DNA of 64,000 nt from Rhodococcus sp. SBT000017 (GTDB lineage Bacteria; Actinomycetota; Actinomycetes; Mycobacteriales; Mycobacteriaceae). Both the position numbers and the translations under genes were made by a program. How positions within the stretch are numbered: the first letter of the stretch is position 1; every line of letters begins with the position of its first letter. This document shows, piece by piece, positions 20,770 through 29,054 of this stretch. The stretch covers positions 2,728,001 through 2,792,000 of the forward strand of contig NZ_REFU01000001.1 of NCBI RefSeq assembly GCF_003688915.1, written 5' to 3'. The notes beneath the pieces are model-generated. The model ran no database searches. It was not told where the DNA came from and was given only the letters and a program-made list of their open reading frames with translations.

Positions 20770-23271
20770 TCAAGGCTGCGTGGGGTCGAAGTCGTGGTCG
20801 ACGGTCACATGGCCGAGAGAGTCCGCTGCCGAATCCACCGAACCGTGCAGGCTCGAATCGCTGAACAGGCTCGAATCGGCCTCGCCCTGACCGAAGACGT
20901 CCGAGTCGACGCTCGACCAGCCGGTGCCGGTCGCGGTGGCCGTGGAATCGAACGAGCTGGAGTGATCGAACGATCCCGACGCCGCGGAGGAAAGGCTGCC
21001 GCCGGCGTCTGCCAGTCCCTCGGCACCCGACTGCAGGCCACCGGTGAGGCTGCCCGCGGCCTGGCCACCGATGTCGGCAGCGGAATCAAACCCGCCGCCC
21101 GCGGAAGCCGCAGCGTCCGCACCAGCATCCAAACCCGCACCGACAGTGGACGCGAAGTCGCCTCCGATCGAGGCACCGGTGTCCAGTCCTGCACCGACGT
21201 TGGAGGCGAACTCTCCGCCCACCGAGGTTCCGGCGTCGACGACTCCGCCCGCGGCACCTTCGAGGCCTGCACCTGCGGACGCTGCCGCATCGATTCCGGT
21301 GCTGATGCCACCGGACACGGCTCCTTCGAGTCCGGCACCGGCCGAGGCCGCAGCATCCACGCCGCCGGCGACTCCGCCTGCCACGCCGCCTGCGATGCCG
21401 CCGCCGAGGCTGCCGAGTCCGGCCAGTCCACCGGTCAGGCCCGCACCTGCATCACCCACACCGGCGAGCCCGCCGGCCACATCTGCACCCACATTTCCGA
21501 CGGCTCCCAGGCCACCGGCCACATCTGCACCCACATTTCCGACGGCTCCCAGGCCACCGGCCAGATCAGCACCGACGTTTCCGACACCCGCCAGACCACC
21601 GGTCAGATCAGCACCGACGTTTCCGACGGCTGCCAGGCCACCGGTCAGATCAGCACCGACGTTTCCGAGGCCTGCGAGTCCTCCGGTGAGGCCCGCGCCC
21701 AGTCCACCGATTCCGGCCAGGCCGCCCGACAGGTCTGCGCCCACTCCGCCGACTCCGGCGAGTGCTGCTTCGACGGTGCCCGAGAGGTCTGCTCCGGCGG
21801 CAACCGCTGTGTCGATCGCTCCGACGAGTCCGGCGCTGACGTCGGCTCCGGCACCGAGTGCGGCTCCGAGGTCGAGTGCTGCGCTGGTGTCGAGTACCGA
21901 TTCGAGGGCGGTACCGAGCTGGGCTCCAGCTGTTCCACCGACACCGAATGCCGTTCCGAGGATGCCTTCGAGGCCACCGGCAACTCCGCCCGCGACTCCG
22001 CCTTCGAGTCCGCCGACAAGTCCGCCGCCGATGCCGGCTCCTGCGCCGATCGTGCCGTCGAGTGCGGCGTCGAGAGCAGCGGTGAGGCTGCCGACTGCGC
22101 TGGTGTCGAGGTCGAGCGCTGTTCCCAGTGCGCCGCCGACCACTGCGCCGAGGTTGCCGCCCGCGGCCAGCAGAGCGTCGACATCGAGATCGGCGAGCGC
22201 ACCGGCGTCGAGGACGGCTCCGAGTGCGGATCCGATGGATCCTGCGATGGCACCGTCTGCGGCGAAGAGACCACCCAGGCTCGCGCCGACTCCGCCGGCG
22301 AGGTCGCCGACCAGTGCGCTGCCTGCACCGAGAGCGCCGTCCAGTGCTGCGCCGATGTCGGTGGTCAGATCTGCTCCGATGGTTCCCAGTCCGCCGAGTG
22401 CGCCGCCGATTCCCGCGGTCAGAGCGGCACCGAGGTCACCCGCGATGTCCAGTCCGGCTCCGGCACCGAGTGCGGCGTCGAAGACTCCTCCGAGGGCCGC
22501 GCCGAGCTCTGCGCCGACGGTTCCGCCGACTCCGAAGACCGCACCGAGAGCGCCGGCCAGGCCGCCCTGGATGTCGGCCAGAGCGCCGAGGTCCACGGCA
22601 CCGGTCGCGCCGATGGCGGCGTCGAGTGCTGCCTGCAGCTGGGCGGCGATGTCTCCGCTGATCTCGCCGCCGATGCCTGCGCCTGCTCCGATCAGTCCGG
22701 TCAGTGCAGCGCCGAGTCCGACGGTTCCGCCGAGCAGACCGTCGAGGTCCAGATCCAGACCGCCACCGAGCCCGAGGCCACCCTCGATGCCTGCACCTGC
22801 ACCGAGCAAGGCGTCGAATGCGCCGCCGAATGCGGTGCCGAGCTCCAGACCGATCTGGCCTCCGACTGCCAGTGCTGCGGCGAGTGCTGCCTGCAGGGAC
22901 GCTGCGATTTCCCCTGTCACATCGACGCCGCCGGTCAGGCTGCCGCCTGCTGCGAGTCCGCCGCCTGCTACTGCACCGGCGGCAAGTCCGAGTCCGGCCG
23001 ACAGTCCGCCGCCGAGGCTCGCGCCTCCGGCGAGTGCGCCGTCGAGTCCCGCGGATCCGCCTGCGCCCAGGATGGCCGAGAGCTGGCTGCCCGCACCGGC
23101 GAACAGTCCCGACTCGGCGACCAGGGGTGCCACCGCGACGATGTCGGCATGAGTGACGTCACCGAGTCCCGCGGCGGCCAGCGTCGTCTCGGGGTTGGCG
23201 CAGTAGGCAGCTGCGGCCTGGTCGTCGCGCAGCAGGCTGAGGATGAAATCGAGTACGGCGTTGGTAGCCAT
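20770..23271 (-). CDS. iniB: IniB-like glycine/alanine-rich protein
   Basis: 833 residues. A short N-terminal domain of about 60 residues (ATNAVLDFILSLLRDDQAA...) matches the start of mycobacterial IniB (LIDYILSLFRSED). The rest is low-complexity Gly/Ala/Leu/Val-rich sequence resembling GLGGGLSAGLG; residues near 516-630 form eight tandem 14-residue repeats of the type GGLAGVGNVGADLT. The C-terminus is Ser/Asp-rich and polar. No signal peptide. It is much longer than IniB of M. tuberculosis (about 480 residues). First gene of iniBAC. Function unknown; the sequence suggests a self-assembling or surface-associated fibre. Confidence 0.85.
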   Translation of the reverse strand: MATNAVLDFILSLLRDDQAAAAYCANPETTLAAAGLGDVTHADIVAVAPLVAESGLFAGAGSQLSAILGAGGSAGLDGALAGGASLGGGLSAGLGLAAGAVAGGGLAAGGSLTGGVDVTGEIAASLQAALAAALAVGGQIGLELGTAFGGAFDALLGAGAGIEGGLGLGGGLDLDLDGLLGGTVGLGAALTGLIGAGAGIGGEISGDIAAQLQAALDAAIGATGAVDLGALADIQGGLAGALGAVFGVGGTVGAELGAALGGVFDAALGAGAGLDIAGDLGAALTAGIGGALGGLGTIGADLTTDIGAALDGALGAGSALVGDLAGGVGASLGGLFAADGAIAGSIGSALGAVLDAGALADLDVDALLAAGGNLGAVVGGALGTALDLDTSAVGSLTAALDAALDGTIGAGAGIGGGLVGGLEGGVAGGVAGGLEGILGTAFGVGGTAGAQLGTALESVLDTSAALDLGAALGAGADVSAGLVGAIDTAVAAGADLSGTVEAALAGVGGVGADLSGGLAGIGGLGAGLTGGLAGLGNVGADLTGGLAAVGNVGADLTGGLAGVGNVGADLAGGLGAVGNVGADVAGGLGAVGNVGADVAGGLAGVGDAGAGLTGGLAGLGSLGGGIAGGVAGGVAGGVDAAASAGAGLEGAVSGGISTGIDAAASAGAGLEGAAGGVVDAGTSVGGEFASNVGAGLDTGASIGGDFASTVGAGLDAGADAAASAGGGFDSAADIGGQAAGSLTGGLQSGAEGLADAGGSLSSAASGSFDHSSSFDSTATATGTGWSSVDSDVFGQGEADSSLFSDSSLHGSVDSAADSLGHVTVDHDFDPTQP
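21390..21725 (-). repeat. 42-bp tandem repeats inside iniB
   Basis: About eight tandem units of 42 bp, coding for 14-residue repeats (consensus GGLAGVGNVGADLT). Two neighbouring units are identical over at least 36 bp (21475-21510 and 21517-21552), a sign of recent duplication. Boundaries are approximate. Confidence 0.8.
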
Positions 23272-23373
23272 CGTGGGTCTCCTTGACGAGTGGTACTTCG
23301 TGGTTGATCACAAAGCTATGCACTTCGGAGCCCCCGCCCAACGGGGCCGATCCCCCTACTCCCCCGGGGGTTG

Positions 23374-23413
23374 CCAGGGGACTTCGATTAGGGGATCTCG
23401 GCGCTTTAGGGGA
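23374..23413. promoter_or_regulatory. TTAGGGGA repeats in iniB/Hsp70 divergent promoter
   Basis: Three direct repeats on the plus strand: CCAGGGGA (23374-23381), TTAGGGGA (23388-23395) and TTAGGGGA (23406-23413), with centres 14 and 18 bp apart. They lie 103-142 bp upstream of iniB and about 150-185 bp upstream of the Hsp70-like gene. The middle copy is embedded in CGATTAGGGGA, identical to 14511-14521 in front of the GH13 gene. Candidate IniR operator by position. Confidence 0.5.
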
Positions 23414-23559
23414 TTTCTCTCGTTGTGCGCTCTAACCTGCTGTGAGACGTAACGAATAGGTAGCTTCTGCCGACAGTGCGTGTGACGGCAGTTGTACCGA
23501 CGGCAGGGCGAGACGAAGGCGGCGACACGACAATGAGCGGCAGGAGTGGAGCCCGCGGA

Positions 23560-25338
23560 ATGACAGAGACAGGGCTCGGCATACGCATCGGTTCGGTGAC
23601 GGCGGTGGCTGCACTGGACACCGATCCCGTCACCTCGGTGGTCAAGCGTTCGGCACTCGACCTCCGTCCGGGCGAAGCCCCGCGTCTGGCAGAGCTGTGG
23701 GACCGTTCGACGCGGAATCTGATCAGCGGATTCGCCGACCGCGTCGGCGATCCGGTGGAGCTGATCGACGACGACGGCCGCAGTCACCGCGCCGAGGACC
23801 TCTATGCCACCGCTACTCGCGCACTCGTGGCCGAGGTCTCCGCCGGAACCGACGCCGCCCCTACCGTCGTCGTCACCCATCCCACCCGCTGGACCGCGTA
23901 CACCGCCGAGGTTCTCGGTGAAGCACTGGACCGCGCCGGACTCGCCGACGTCACGCTGGTCCCGGAGTCCGTCGCCACGATGCGGTGGCTCGAAGTCACC
24001 CGCGGACCACAGTCCGACGGCCTGGCCGTGGTGTACGACCTCGGTGCGACCGCACTCGACGTCACGCTGATGCGCACCGGCTCCGAGGCAGGCCCCGTCG
24101 GCACCGGAATTCACTCGCAGGAGTTCGGCGGAGCGCAATTCGATCACGCGATCATGCAGCACGTCCTCGACACCGTCTCGGGAAGCCAGTCCTTCGAGTT
24201 CGATCCCTTCGATCCCGATACCGTCGGCGCGCTGGTGGAACTGCGAGCCCGCTGCGGCGAGGCGAAGGAACAGCTCTCCTACGACACGTCGACGTCACTG
24301 ACGGTCGACCTGCCGGGCCTGCACACCGAGGTTCGTCTGGTGCGCTCCGAGCTCGAAGAACTGGTGCGCGCATCACTGCTGGGTTCGATCGGAGTGGTAC
24401 GCGACGCCGTCACCGCCGCGGGCCTCGACGTCACCGACATCGACCAGGTGGTCCTCGTCGGTGGCAGTTCGGCCATCCCGCTGGTCGCCGAACTCATGTC
24501 GTCCGAACTGCGCGCTCCCGTGGTGGCCGGACCGCGGCCCGAACTGACCGTCGCAATCGGTGCCGCAATTCTCGGCAGTGACATCGCCGACGCGACCGCC
24601 GCCGACAACGCCGCAGCCCTGGCTGCGGTGCCCACCATGGCCGTGGCGTCCGCTGCGGCAGCCGCACCGATGCCTCGCCCCACTCCCCGGCCCGCACCGA
24701 CGCCCACCGCCGTCGAATCCGACGCAGGGATGTCCGGCCGTAAGAAGGCAGGCGTCGTGGCCGGATCCGTTCTCGTCCTCGCGCTTCTCGCCGGCGGAGG
24801 CCTGTCGGTGGGAACGGCGTTGACCTCCGACAACACCACTCCGGCAGAATCGAATGCAGAGACCTCGATCTCGAGCACCGAGACACCGGGAACCACCGCG
24901 GCGGTGGCGGATGCCGCGACGACGACGGCGGCCACCGGCGAGAACGGCGCTGCCGCTCCCGGATCCGGGGGTTCTCCCACCACGGTGGTCAACGCCGACG
25001 GCACGGTGACACAGATCGACCCGGCGACCGGGGCTCCGGTCGCGGGATCCCCTGCCCCGGCACCTGCGCCTGCGGGTAACGGCGCGGCAACCGTGCCGAC
25101 CATCCCGCCGGTCACTGCTCCGACCGTTCCCAACTACCAACCGCCTGCCGTGCAGGTTCCCCCGGCACCGAACGTGCAGGTTCCCAGCTATCAGGGCCCC
25201 ACCCTCGGCGATGTCGGACAGGGCGTCGGGAACGGGCTCGGCGGAGTGGTCGGCGGTGTCGGTGACGGGCTCGGCGGTGTCGTCGGCGGCGTCGGTGACG
25301 GACTCGGCGGAGCCCTCGGCGGCCTGACCGGCCGATAG
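23560..25338 (+). CDS. Membrane-anchored Hsp70-like protein with Gly-rich tail
   Basis: 592 residues from ATG 23560. The N-terminal 350 residues are an actin/Hsp70 fold: a degenerate phosphate-1 loop (GIRIGSVTAVAAL; Arg where DnaK has Asp), phosphate-2 VYDLGATALDVTLM, adenosine motif VVLVGGSSAIPLV. Next come an Ala/Pro linker, one transmembrane segment (GVVAGSVLVLALLAGGGL, near 430-447), a Thr/Ala/Pro-rich stretch and a final Gly/Val repeat resembling GGVGDGLGGVVGG. Topology: Hsp70-like domain inside, tail outside. Divergent from iniB, 7 bp upstream of iniR. Other in-frame ATGs exist at 23476 and 23533. Function unknown; the tail composition resembles IniB. Confidence 0.75.
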   Translation: MTETGLGIRIGSVTAVAALDTDPVTSVVKRSALDLRPGEAPRLAELWDRSTRNLISGFADRVGDPVELIDDDGRSHRAEDLYATATRALVAEVSAGTDAAPTVVVTHPTRWTAYTAEVLGEALDRAGLADVTLVPESVATMRWLEVTRGPQSDGLAVVYDLGATALDVTLMRTGSEAGPVGTGIHSQEFGGAQFDHAIMQHVLDTVSGSQSFEFDPFDPDTVGALVELRARCGEAKEQLSYDTSTSLTVDLPGLHTEVRLVRSELEELVRASLLGSIGVVRDAVTAAGLDVTDIDQVVLVGGSSAIPLVAELMSSELRAPVVAGPRPELTVAIGAAILGSDIADATAADNAAALAAVPTMAVASAAAAAPMPRPTPRPAPTPTAVESDAGMSGRKKAGVVAGSVLVLALLAGGGLSVGTALTSDNTTPAESNAETSISSTETPGTTAAVADAATTTAATGENGAAAPGSGGSPTTVVNADGTVTQIDPATGAPVAGSPAPAPAPAGNGAATVPTIPPVTAPTVPNYQPPAVQVPPAPNVQVPSYQGPTLGDVGQGVGNGLGGVVGGVGDGLGGVVGGVGDGLGGALGGLTGR

Positions 25339-25345
25339 GTCGACC

Positions 25346-27856
25346 GTGACCAGTACCCGTTCCGAACTCGTCGGCATCGAGCGCGCCGATCGCTTCGTCC
25401 GTGATGCGCTCGACGCCAACGGATTCCATGTCGTCGTCGGAGTGAACGGATCCGGTCGATCCGCGGTTCTCGCGTCCGTTGCGGCGTCGGTGGACGTGTA
25501 CACCGGCACCATCGCCGACGCGCCGTCCGGCTCGACGGTTCTCGTCGATGACGCGCACCTGCTACCGGAGCAGCGTCTCGACGAGATCGCCGCGGCTGCA
25601 ACACGCTCGGACATCACCCTGATCGTCGCCACCGCGCCGCGGAGTTTCGATTCACGCATCGAGAAGTTGATCGCGTCCGCCGGTTCCAACCGAGTGACGC
25701 TGGTTCCGCTGGACAAGGTGGCCATCGCCGCGCGGGCAGCAGCGACCGTCCGGCCGATCTCGGCGTCGCTCGCCGCTGCCGTCGCCAAGGCAACCGGCGG
25801 AATCCTCGCCGCTGTCGACGCGGCACTCGGCGCGCTCGGCGGCGACCGTTCCGATCCGGCTCCGCTTCGCGTGGTCGCCGAATCGATTGCCGAACAACAC
25901 CGCCGGATGCTGATCGGGACCACCGACGACACGCGGGCACTGCTGCTCGCAGCTCGATTCGGCGTCACACCCGACCCTGCATCGGCCGCGCAGATCGTGC
26001 CGCGCGCGACCGATGTCGAGTCGATCGTCGACCTGGCCTGCAGCTCCGGCATGCTCGACACCACGGGCACGTTGATTGCGTCCGCCGAGGCCCCACTGAT
26101 CGAGATGATCGGAGACGGGCGCTGCCGCGTCCTGCTCTCGGCCGTCACCGACGTAGCCACCCGATCTCGCCTGCTCGACGCCACCGCGGCCCGTGCGTTG
26201 GCAGAGCGGGGCGTCGTTCATGCCGGGCTCGCCGATTACCTTGTTCGACAGGCTGATTCGGCTCCAATCGATGCCGCCGGTGCCCTGTACGACGCGGCGG
26301 TCGAGGCGGGGTTCGATTCGGTGGTGCTGGCTGCGAGAAGGTCCGAGGTCGCGGCGGCAACCGGAGATTTGGACGAGGCTGCGAGATTCGCCGATGTGGT
26401 TCTCGATGGTGCTGCCGGGTGCGATGCGACGCATCTGCGGACGGCGGTGCGAGTGTCGGCGTCGGTTGCAGCGCAACGCGGAATGGCCTCGCGCAGTGCG
26501 CAGTTGTTCACGTGGCTCGGCGAGGATCGACTCGGACCCGATGCCGTGTGGGCCGCCCTCTCCGCCGCAGCGGCCGGTGATCGCGCCGCCGCCGACCGTT
26601 CGATCACTGCCGTGTCCGCACTCGCGCCGACGTCGAGCATCGCGTCGGGCAGTCTGCTCGTCTCCGGAGTGATCGGGTCGATCGATTCGCGGAGCGCAGC
26701 GGCCTCCAGCGCTGCCGCGAATGCACTGATGCGAGCAATGACGTTGACGGGCAACACTTCCGATCGCTGGTGCACCCCGGATACCGCCGCTGCCGTCTCG
26801 GCCTTGCACGCGGTGCACTGCGGCGACCTGCCCCGTGTCGATTCCATCGTGGCGCGAGCACTTCCCGAACACCGCCCGGGATCCGAGGCGCACACCAGGC
26901 TGAGCCTCGTCGGAGCCTGGGCGTCGATGCTGCGGGGAGATACCGCCGATGCAGGTGCCGCGATCGAGGCACTGCGGATTCCGGTGTCGCACGTGCGCAA
27001 TCAGTTGTTCCTGCACGCGATTCGGGTGGGTCTGGCTCGCAGGTCCGGTGACGCAGGGTCGCTGATCACGGCATGGACCCAGGCGCAGAACGTGATCTCC
27101 GAGTACTCCGTCGACCTGTTCGCGCTGCTACCCCTGGGCGAATTGCTCTTGGCCGCAACTCGACTCGGCCAGGTGGACCGCGTCGAGCATCTGGTGGCGC
27201 AGGCCACCGATCTGCTCGCGGCGCTCGGCGACCCACCCGTCTGGGCGTCGGCGCTGCATTGGTACCAGGTTCAGGCGGCGATCGTGGCCCAGACCCCCGA
27301 CGCGTTGGTGCCGCACGCCAAGGCTCTGGCCGCTGCCGCTCCGACCCATCCGTACAGCGCCGCACTCGCCGCTGCCGGTCGCGCATGGCTCGGGGTGTTG
27401 CAGGGCAGGCCCGACGCGACCGAGGTGGAGAATTCCGCGCGCACACTCACCGCCTTCGGACTGCCCTGGGACGGAGCCCGATTGGCCAGCGAGGCCGCGC
27501 TGACCGTCACCGATACTGCGACGGCAACCTCGCTGTTGCACATCGCCAGGTCGTTGCGCCAACCCAGCTCGACTCAGCGCGACAACCCGAGATCGACGCC
27601 GCAGCCGACGGGCTCGCTGAGCGAACGCGAGGCCGAGGTCGCCGAACTGCTCGTCCTCGGAGTCACCTATCGGGAGGTCGGCAGCCGGCTCTACATCTCC
27701 CCGAAGACCGTCGAGCATCATGTGGCCCGCATCCGGCGCAGGCTCGGTGCCCAGTCGCGGTCGGAGCTGATCTCGATGCTGCGCGCCATGGGCTACGGGG
27801 CCTCGACCAGCGCAGGCGTCGACCCTGTAACTGTGCGAGGACCGGGAGCGACATAA
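25346..27856 (+). CDS. iniR: IniR-like LuxR/STAND transcriptional regulator
   Basis: 836 residues from GTG 25346. An N-terminal P-loop-like segment reads GVNGSGRS (near 32-39; Arg replaces the Walker A Lys), followed by VLVDDAHLLP as Walker B. A long helical TPR-like region follows and then a C-terminal LuxR helix-turn-helix (LSEREAEVAELLVLGVTYREVGSRLYISPKTVEHHVARIRR, near 755-795, split here in reading only). Length and position next to iniBAC match mycobacterial IniR (Rv0339c type), an activator of iniBAC reported to respond to free trehalose. Co-directional with the Hsp70-like genes on both sides, so the operon may encode both sensor and effectors. Confidence 0.85.
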   Translation: MTSTRSELVGIERADRFVRDALDANGFHVVVGVNGSGRSAVLASVAASVDVYTGTIADAPSGSTVLVDDAHLLPEQRLDEIAAAATRSDITLIVATAPRSFDSRIEKLIASAGSNRVTLVPLDKVAIAARAAATVRPISASLAAAVAKATGGILAAVDAALGALGGDRSDPAPLRVVAESIAEQHRRMLIGTTDDTRALLLAARFGVTPDPASAAQIVPRATDVESIVDLACSSGMLDTTGTLIASAEAPLIEMIGDGRCRVLLSAVTDVATRSRLLDATAARALAERGVVHAGLADYLVRQADSAPIDAAGALYDAAVEAGFDSVVLAARRSEVAAATGDLDEAARFADVVLDGAAGCDATHLRTAVRVSASVAAQRGMASRSAQLFTWLGEDRLGPDAVWAALSAAAAGDRAAADRSITAVSALAPTSSIASGSLLVSGVIGSIDSRSAAASSAAANALMRAMTLTGNTSDRWCTPDTAAAVSALHAVHCGDLPRVDSIVARALPEHRPGSEAHTRLSLVGAWASMLRGDTADAGAAIEALRIPVSHVRNQLFLHAIRVGLARRSGDAGSLITAWTQAQNVISEYSVDLFALLPLGELLLAATRLGQVDRVEHLVAQATDLLAALGDPPVWASALHWYQVQAAIVAQTPDALVPHAKALAAAAPTHPYSAALAAAGRAWLGVLQGRPDATEVENSARTLTAFGLPWDGARLASEAALTVTDTATATSLLHIARSLRQPSSTQRDNPRSTPQPTGSLSEREAEVAELLVLGVTYREVGSRLYISPKTVEHHVARIRRRLGAQSRSELISMLRAMGYGASTSAGVDPVTVRGPGAT

Positions 27857-27899
27857 CGACCGAGCAGAATTCCCCGAGTCGAGAACAGGTAGCAGCCCC

Positions 27900-29054
27900 A
27901 TGACCGAGCAGCTCGGCAATGCGAGTGTCGGCGCACCGGACGTCGGCCTCTACCTGGACGACGAACGCGCCGTCGCCGCCGTGTCCCATCCGATTGCGCC
28001 CGGACCGTCGTTGCATCTGGCATCACTGCACTCGACCGTGCTCAACACTCATCCCGACGGCACCGTCTCGCTCGGAGATGCGACCGACGACGACTCCGAG
28101 GCCTACACCCACTTTCTCGACTCCCTCGCCGACGGCGTGGGTGTCACCGGCAGCAAGGGCACCGTCTTTCCTGCCGAGCAACTGACGTCGATGGCCCTGC
28201 TGTGCCTGCTCACCGAGGTGGCGTCGTCCATCGGTCTGCGGCCCGGCGATCTGGCCGCGGCCGCGACCTACCCCGCCCGGTGGACGGCCGAGCAGGTGTT
28301 CGCGCTGCGTTCGGCGATGAACGCGCACGGGCTCGCACACGTCTCGCTGGTCGCCGAAGCGGAGGCGCTCGCCGCGTGGAACGCATCGGTCCTGCAGACC
28401 CTGCAGAAGAAGGACACCGCCGTAGCCGCCGCTCGCGGTGCTGCGATTCTGGCGGCGCAGTTCCCCGTCGACGCCGTCACCGAGCGGTTCGCGGTGCTCG
28501 GCGCGACCAGATCCGACCGTCGCCCGCTGTTCGCGGCTGCAGCGTTCGCCGCCGCGTTGACCGTCGGTGCCGCGCTCGTCGCGCTGCAACTCGGCACGTC
28601 CACCGACACCGCAGTCCCCACCATCGACAACGCCCAGGTGGTGCCGCCCACGTCGTCGATCGGCTCCGGATCGGGTGGCCCGATCGACTTCCCCACCGTC
28701 GTCGTGGAGCCGGCCGCCGAGATCGCTCCCGTCGTTCCGCTGCCGGCCACCACGACGGAAGAGACGACCACGGCAGAAACCTCCGACCTCCCGCGGCGCG
28801 AGCCGCCCGAGATCGACATCGAGACGCAGCCGGCGATCGAGGCACCCGAGGACACCGACACCGAGGAGCCCCCGATCGTCGTCGAACCGGTCGAGCCGGA
28901 ACTGCCGATCGAGGAACCCACCGACGAGCCCGTCGAGACTCCCGAATCCGACCAGGCCGCCGAGCAGCCCGCATCCGAGCAGGGTCCGGCGGCCCGCGGC
29001 GGCACACCCTCCGACCGAGCGTCGAACGACCGATCGACAGGGGAAACTCCATGA
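27900..29054 (+). CDS. Truncated Hsp70-like membrane protein
   Basis: 384 residues. The first 175 residues match the N-terminal part of the neighbouring Hsp70-like proteins (ATYPARWTAEQVFALRSAM, then GLAHVSLVAEAEALAAW). The sequence then jumps directly to AVAAARGAAILAA, which in the paralogues comes after the adenosine motif. The phosphate-2 and adenosine motifs are therefore absent; about 200 residues of the fold are missing without loss of reading frame. A transmembrane segment (LFAAAAFAAALTVGAALVAL, near 210-230) and an acidic Pro/Glu/Thr-rich tail follow. It cannot bind ATP as an Hsp70 does. Last codons overlap the next gene (ATGA), so it is part of the operon. Confidence 0.75.
   Translation: MTEQLGNASVGAPDVGLYLDDERAVAAVSHPIAPGPSLHLASLHSTVLNTHPDGTVSLGDATDDDSEAYTHFLDSLADGVGVTGSKGTVFPAEQLTSMALLCLLTEVASSIGLRPGDLAAAATYPARWTAEQVFALRSAMNAHGLAHVSLVAEAEALAAWNASVLQTLQKKDTAVAAARGAAILAAQFPVDAVTERFAVLGATRSDRRPLFAAAAFAAALTVGAALVALQLGTSTDTAVPTIDNAQVVPPTSSIGSGSGGPIDFPTVVVEPAAEIAPVVPLPATTTEETTTAETSDLPRREPPEIDIETQPAIEAPEDTDTEEPPIVVEPVEPELPIEEPTDEPVETPESDQAAEQPASEQGPAARGGTPSDRASNDRSTGETP

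Noticed and set aside
20770..23271. PE_PGRS-type protein
   Set aside because: The N-terminus is the IniB type (FILSLLRDD), not a PE domain, and the gene heads an iniBAC operon.
20794..23286. Long open frame antisense to iniB
   Set aside because: It is the mirror of a GC-rich repetitive gene; composition is Cys/Ser/Gly-rich without family motifs. Similar mirrors over dnaK (11932-13389), iniA (18789-20696) and etfD (35786-39052) were rejected for the same reason.
23560..25338. Second dnaK gene
   Set aside because: No substrate-binding domain, no phosphate-1 Asp, and a membrane segment plus low-complexity tail instead.
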